Positions 15,184-16,985 of a stretch of DNA of 16,985 nt are shown here, in pieces. This DNA is from Treponema sp. (GTDB lineage: Bacteria > Spirochaetota > Spirochaetia > Treponematales > Breznakiellaceae): NCBI GenBank assembly GCA_031288815.1, contig JAITQR010000103.1:1-16985 (forward strand), read 5' to 3'. The position numbers and the translations under genes were made by a program. Every line of letters starts with the position of its first letter. The stretch's first letter is position 1. Under the pieces are notes generated by a model, which saw nothing but the letters and a program-made list of their open reading frames with translations, was not told where the DNA came from and ran no database searches.

Positions 15184-16187
15184 AGGCGGCGCCCGATCCG
15201 CGCGGTATATTGCGCGCCCCCTACCGGGATGCCCTGGAAGCGTACCCCGTGTTGCCGGAATTCTTCGCCGCCTTCTCCATGAACAGCCCTTCCCCCCAGG
15301 ATGCCAGGCCGGTGGCGGAAATTCTGGCCGCCCAGGATGAATTTACCCTTGGCGAATTCGGAATCGACAAGAAAACCCTTCCCGAACAGATGGTCCTGTT
15401 TATCGGCGCTGTCCGGGGGCGGGAAGAGGCCTTTGCCCTGAAATCCCTCACCGTACTCGGGGGCAGGGATAAAGGGGGAAACCCCGAAATCCCCGAACTG
15501 CGTTTTGCCGCGGGGGAGGTGGTTTCCATAGTCGGCCCCACCGGGTCGGGAAAGAGCCGTCTTCTGGCGGATATCGAGTGGATAGCCCAGGGCGATACCC
15601 CCACCGGGAGGCGGATCCTCATCAATGACGAAGTTCCGCCGCAGGAATGGCGTTATTGGGGAGAGCGAAAACTGGTGGCCCAGCTTTCCCAGAATATGAA
15701 TTTCGTGATGGATCTGTCCGTGGACGCCTTTATCGGCATGCACGGCAAAAGCCGCATGGCGGAAGACCTGGGTAACAAAAAAAGGCTTATCCTGGAGGAG
15801 GCGAACCGGCTGGCGGGGGAGCCCATAGGCCCCGAAACCCCGGTAACCGCCCTTTCAGGCGGCCAGTCCCGGGCGCTGATGATCGCCGACACCGCCTTTT
15901 TAAGCCCCTCTCCCATAGTCCTCATTGATGAAATCGAAAACGCCGGCATTGACCGCCGCATGGCGGTGGAACTGCTCATACGGAAAGAGAAGATCGTCCT
16001 CATCGCCACCCACGATCCCATCCTGGCCCTGCACGCCCAACGCCGCGTGGTCATTAAGAACGGCGGCATATTCCGGGTAATCGAAACCAGCGGGGCGGAA
16101 CGGCAATATCTGACCGAACTGGAAAGGATGCACCGCCGTTTAATGGAATGCCGGGAACGGCTGCGCGCCGGGGAACCTGTGGCCTAG
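15180..16187 (+). CDS. Permease-less ABC ATPase with a novel N-terminal extension
   Basis: A 335-residue cytoplasmic protein. Residues 1-105 match no domain I recognise. The ABC core follows: Walker A GPTGSGKS (119-126), signature LSGGQ (225-229), Walker B IVLIDE (246-251), D-loop AGID (255-258) and H-loop His278. The C-terminal 30 residues are charged and probably helical. All catalytic residues are present. No membrane subunit follows, and the importer upstream already has its own ATPase. I choose ATG 15180, which forms an ATGA overlap with the GTPase stop; the frame is open earlier only inside that gene. It may act as a soluble mechanochemical ATPase with the two preceding proteins, for example in loading a metal centre; this is inference. 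It is the last gene of the operon. Confidence 0.8.
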   Translation: MKAAPDPRGILRAPYRDALEAYPVLPEFFAAFSMNSPSPQDARPVAEILAAQDEFTLGEFGIDKKTLPEQMVLFIGAVRGREEAFALKSLTVLGGRDKGGNPEIPELRFAAGEVVSIVGPTGSGKSRLLADIEWIAQGDTPTGRRILINDEVPPQEWRYWGERKLVAQLSQNMNFVMDLSVDAFIGMHGKSRMAEDLGNKKRLILEEANRLAGEPIGPETPVTALSGGQSRALMIADTAFLSPSPIVLIDEIENAGIDRRMAVELLIRKEKIVLIATHDPILALHAQRRVVIKNGGIFRVIETSGAERQYLTELERMHRRLMECRERLRAGEPVA

Positions 16188-16193
16188 CAGCCT

Positions 16194-16210
16194 GCCGCGC
16201 GAAGCGCGAC
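16194..16210 (+). terminator. Weak terminator candidate after the operon
   Basis: CGCGC-GAA-GCGCG forms a tight hairpin 8 bases after the stop, extended by TG/CA over one mismatch. The only T-run (five T at 16223-16227) lies 13 bases further on, inside the loop of a second small stem (GGCG/CGCC). Termination here is plausible but not of the standard form. Confidence 0.3.
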
Positions 16211-16313
16211 AAACTCCTGGCGTTTTTGCGCCGGTTATGGTATTCTGTGGCATACAAGATTCCCATTACGGCCCCTGTTTCTAAGCTGAACGGGATAAGC
16301 GGGTTATTATAAA

Positions 16314-16985
16314 ATGAAGAGCCTTTCGGGCTTGGCCCGTATGCTTCTAGCCGCCGGACTGCCGCTCCTTCTCTGCGGATGCGCCGGCATATCGGCCGGA
16401 CCGGATTCCCAGGGAAACTCCCTGTATATCAACCTGAACGATTTTCCCCTGTACGCGAAAAACGGGTTTGATCCCGCCCATATTGCCTCGGTCCCGGACA
16501 GGGCGGACGGCTCCTGGCGGGTAAAGGGGCCGGAGGAGCGCAGGAAAGCGGCGAAGATTAGATCCCTGGGTTTGCCGGAAACCCCGGAGCGTGTTTTCCT
16601 TTCCCCCTTCAGGGAACGGGACCGGGAATACACCCTGCTGATACCTTTTGCCGTGACCCCGGAACAGTTTGCGTTACTGCGGGGAAAAAAGCCCGTCCAG
16701 CCGGGGCTCTTTCTGGCCGCCCTGGGGAACAACTGGGAAGTCTTTTTTAACGGCCGCCTGATACGATCGGAAGCGCATCTTGACGACGACGGGCAAATTA
16801 AAAGCGGCAGGGGCTGGCGCTATATTTCGCTGCCCCTGGACAGCTCCCTGTTTGTTCCGGGAACCAATATGCTGGCCTTCCGCATTATCGGCGCCCCGAA
16901 CGCCGACACCACGGGCCTGTGGTATGAAGAGCCCTATTATATTGGCGAGTATCAGGCCATCCTGAAAAACCACAATGAATCTCTG
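16314..16985 (+). CDS. Lipoprotein, N-terminal extracytoplasmic domain of a probable membrane sensor (3' end cut)
   Basis: An open frame of 224 codons runs off the right edge. The N-terminus is a lipoprotein-like signal: MKS, then a hydrophobic core, then LLLCGC with Cys23 as the likely lipidated residue (a cysteine at -2 is unusual, but spirochaetal lipoboxes are loose). The visible domain is rich in beta-strand segments such as PGLFLAALGNNWEVFFNGRL (about 144-163) and FVPGTNMLAFRIIG (about 189-202). This resembles a jelly-roll domain that, in treponemes, stands in front of seven-helix membrane sensors with cyclase or other signalling outputs. That resemblance is from memory and the downstream part is not visible. 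There is no clear ribosome site; ATG 16314 is chosen because the signal sequence begins there. No convincing promoter was found in the AT-rich 16240-16313. Confidence 0.65.
   Translation, partial: MKSLSGLARMLLAAGLPLLLCGCAGISAGPDSQGNSLYINLNDFPLYAKNGFDPAHIASVPDRADGSWRVKGPEERRKAAKIRSLGLPETPERVFLSPFRERDREYTLLIPFAVTPEQFALLRGKKPVQPGLFLAALGNNWEVFFNGRLIRSEAHLDDDGQIKSGRGWRYISLPLDSSLFVPGTNMLAFRIIGAPNADTTGLWYEEPYYIGEYQAILKNHNESL

Overview
The window reads as GC-rich bacterial chromosome with short intergenic gaps. It most resembles a treponeme-type spirochaete. The reasons are the style of the dCache chemoreceptor and its TRAP binding-protein partner, and a right-edge lipoprotein that resembles the N-terminal domain of treponemal membrane signalling proteins. 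This placement is an inference from protein style; no rRNA or tRNA is present to settle it. I found no CRISPR array, transposase or phage gene.

Left part (1-7092, minus strand). A nearly complete SNF2-family helicase with a SWIM zinc finger (1-3556, C-terminus cut by the edge) has a good sigma-70-like promoter so close to its ATG that the mRNA may be leaderless. Next on the same strand come a TRAP-type solute-binding protein (6031-7092) and, 3 bases after its stop, a dCache/HAMP methyl-accepting chemotaxis protein (3823-6027). No TRAP permease is present, so the pair looks like a sensing unit rather than a transporter.

Middle (7277-9921, minus strand). A modABC molybdate importer is transcribed in the order modA (GTG start, strong Shine-Dalgarno), modB (GTG), modC (TTG, overlapping the modB stop). 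A GC-rich hairpin covers the modA stop codon.

Divergent control region (9922-10376). This 455-base gap separates modABC from a plus-strand operon. It holds a modA promoter candidate, two tandem promoter candidates for the plus-strand operon, a small palindrome on the second -35 box, and a 30-base imperfect dyad at the predicted transcription start.

Right part (10377-16187, plus strand). Six tightly packed genes form one apparent operon. The first three are a FecCD/BtuCD-type (class II) ABC importer: ATPase, permease and periplasmic binding protein, the last preceded by a perfect 12-bp hairpin. The next three overlap by 4 bases at both junctions: a cytosolic protein with the fold of ferric/oxyanion binding proteins but no signal peptide, a HypB/UreG-like G3E P-loop GTPase with two CxxC motifs, and an ABC ATPase without a permease and with a ~105-residue unassigned N-terminus. 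I know no described system with this composition. The best working idea is uptake of a metal, metal chelate or oxyanion followed by intracellular handling or insertion into an enzyme. The neighbouring modABC makes a molybdenum/tungsten-linked role possible but does not prove it. The window ends in the 5' part of a lipoprotein gene (16314 onward).
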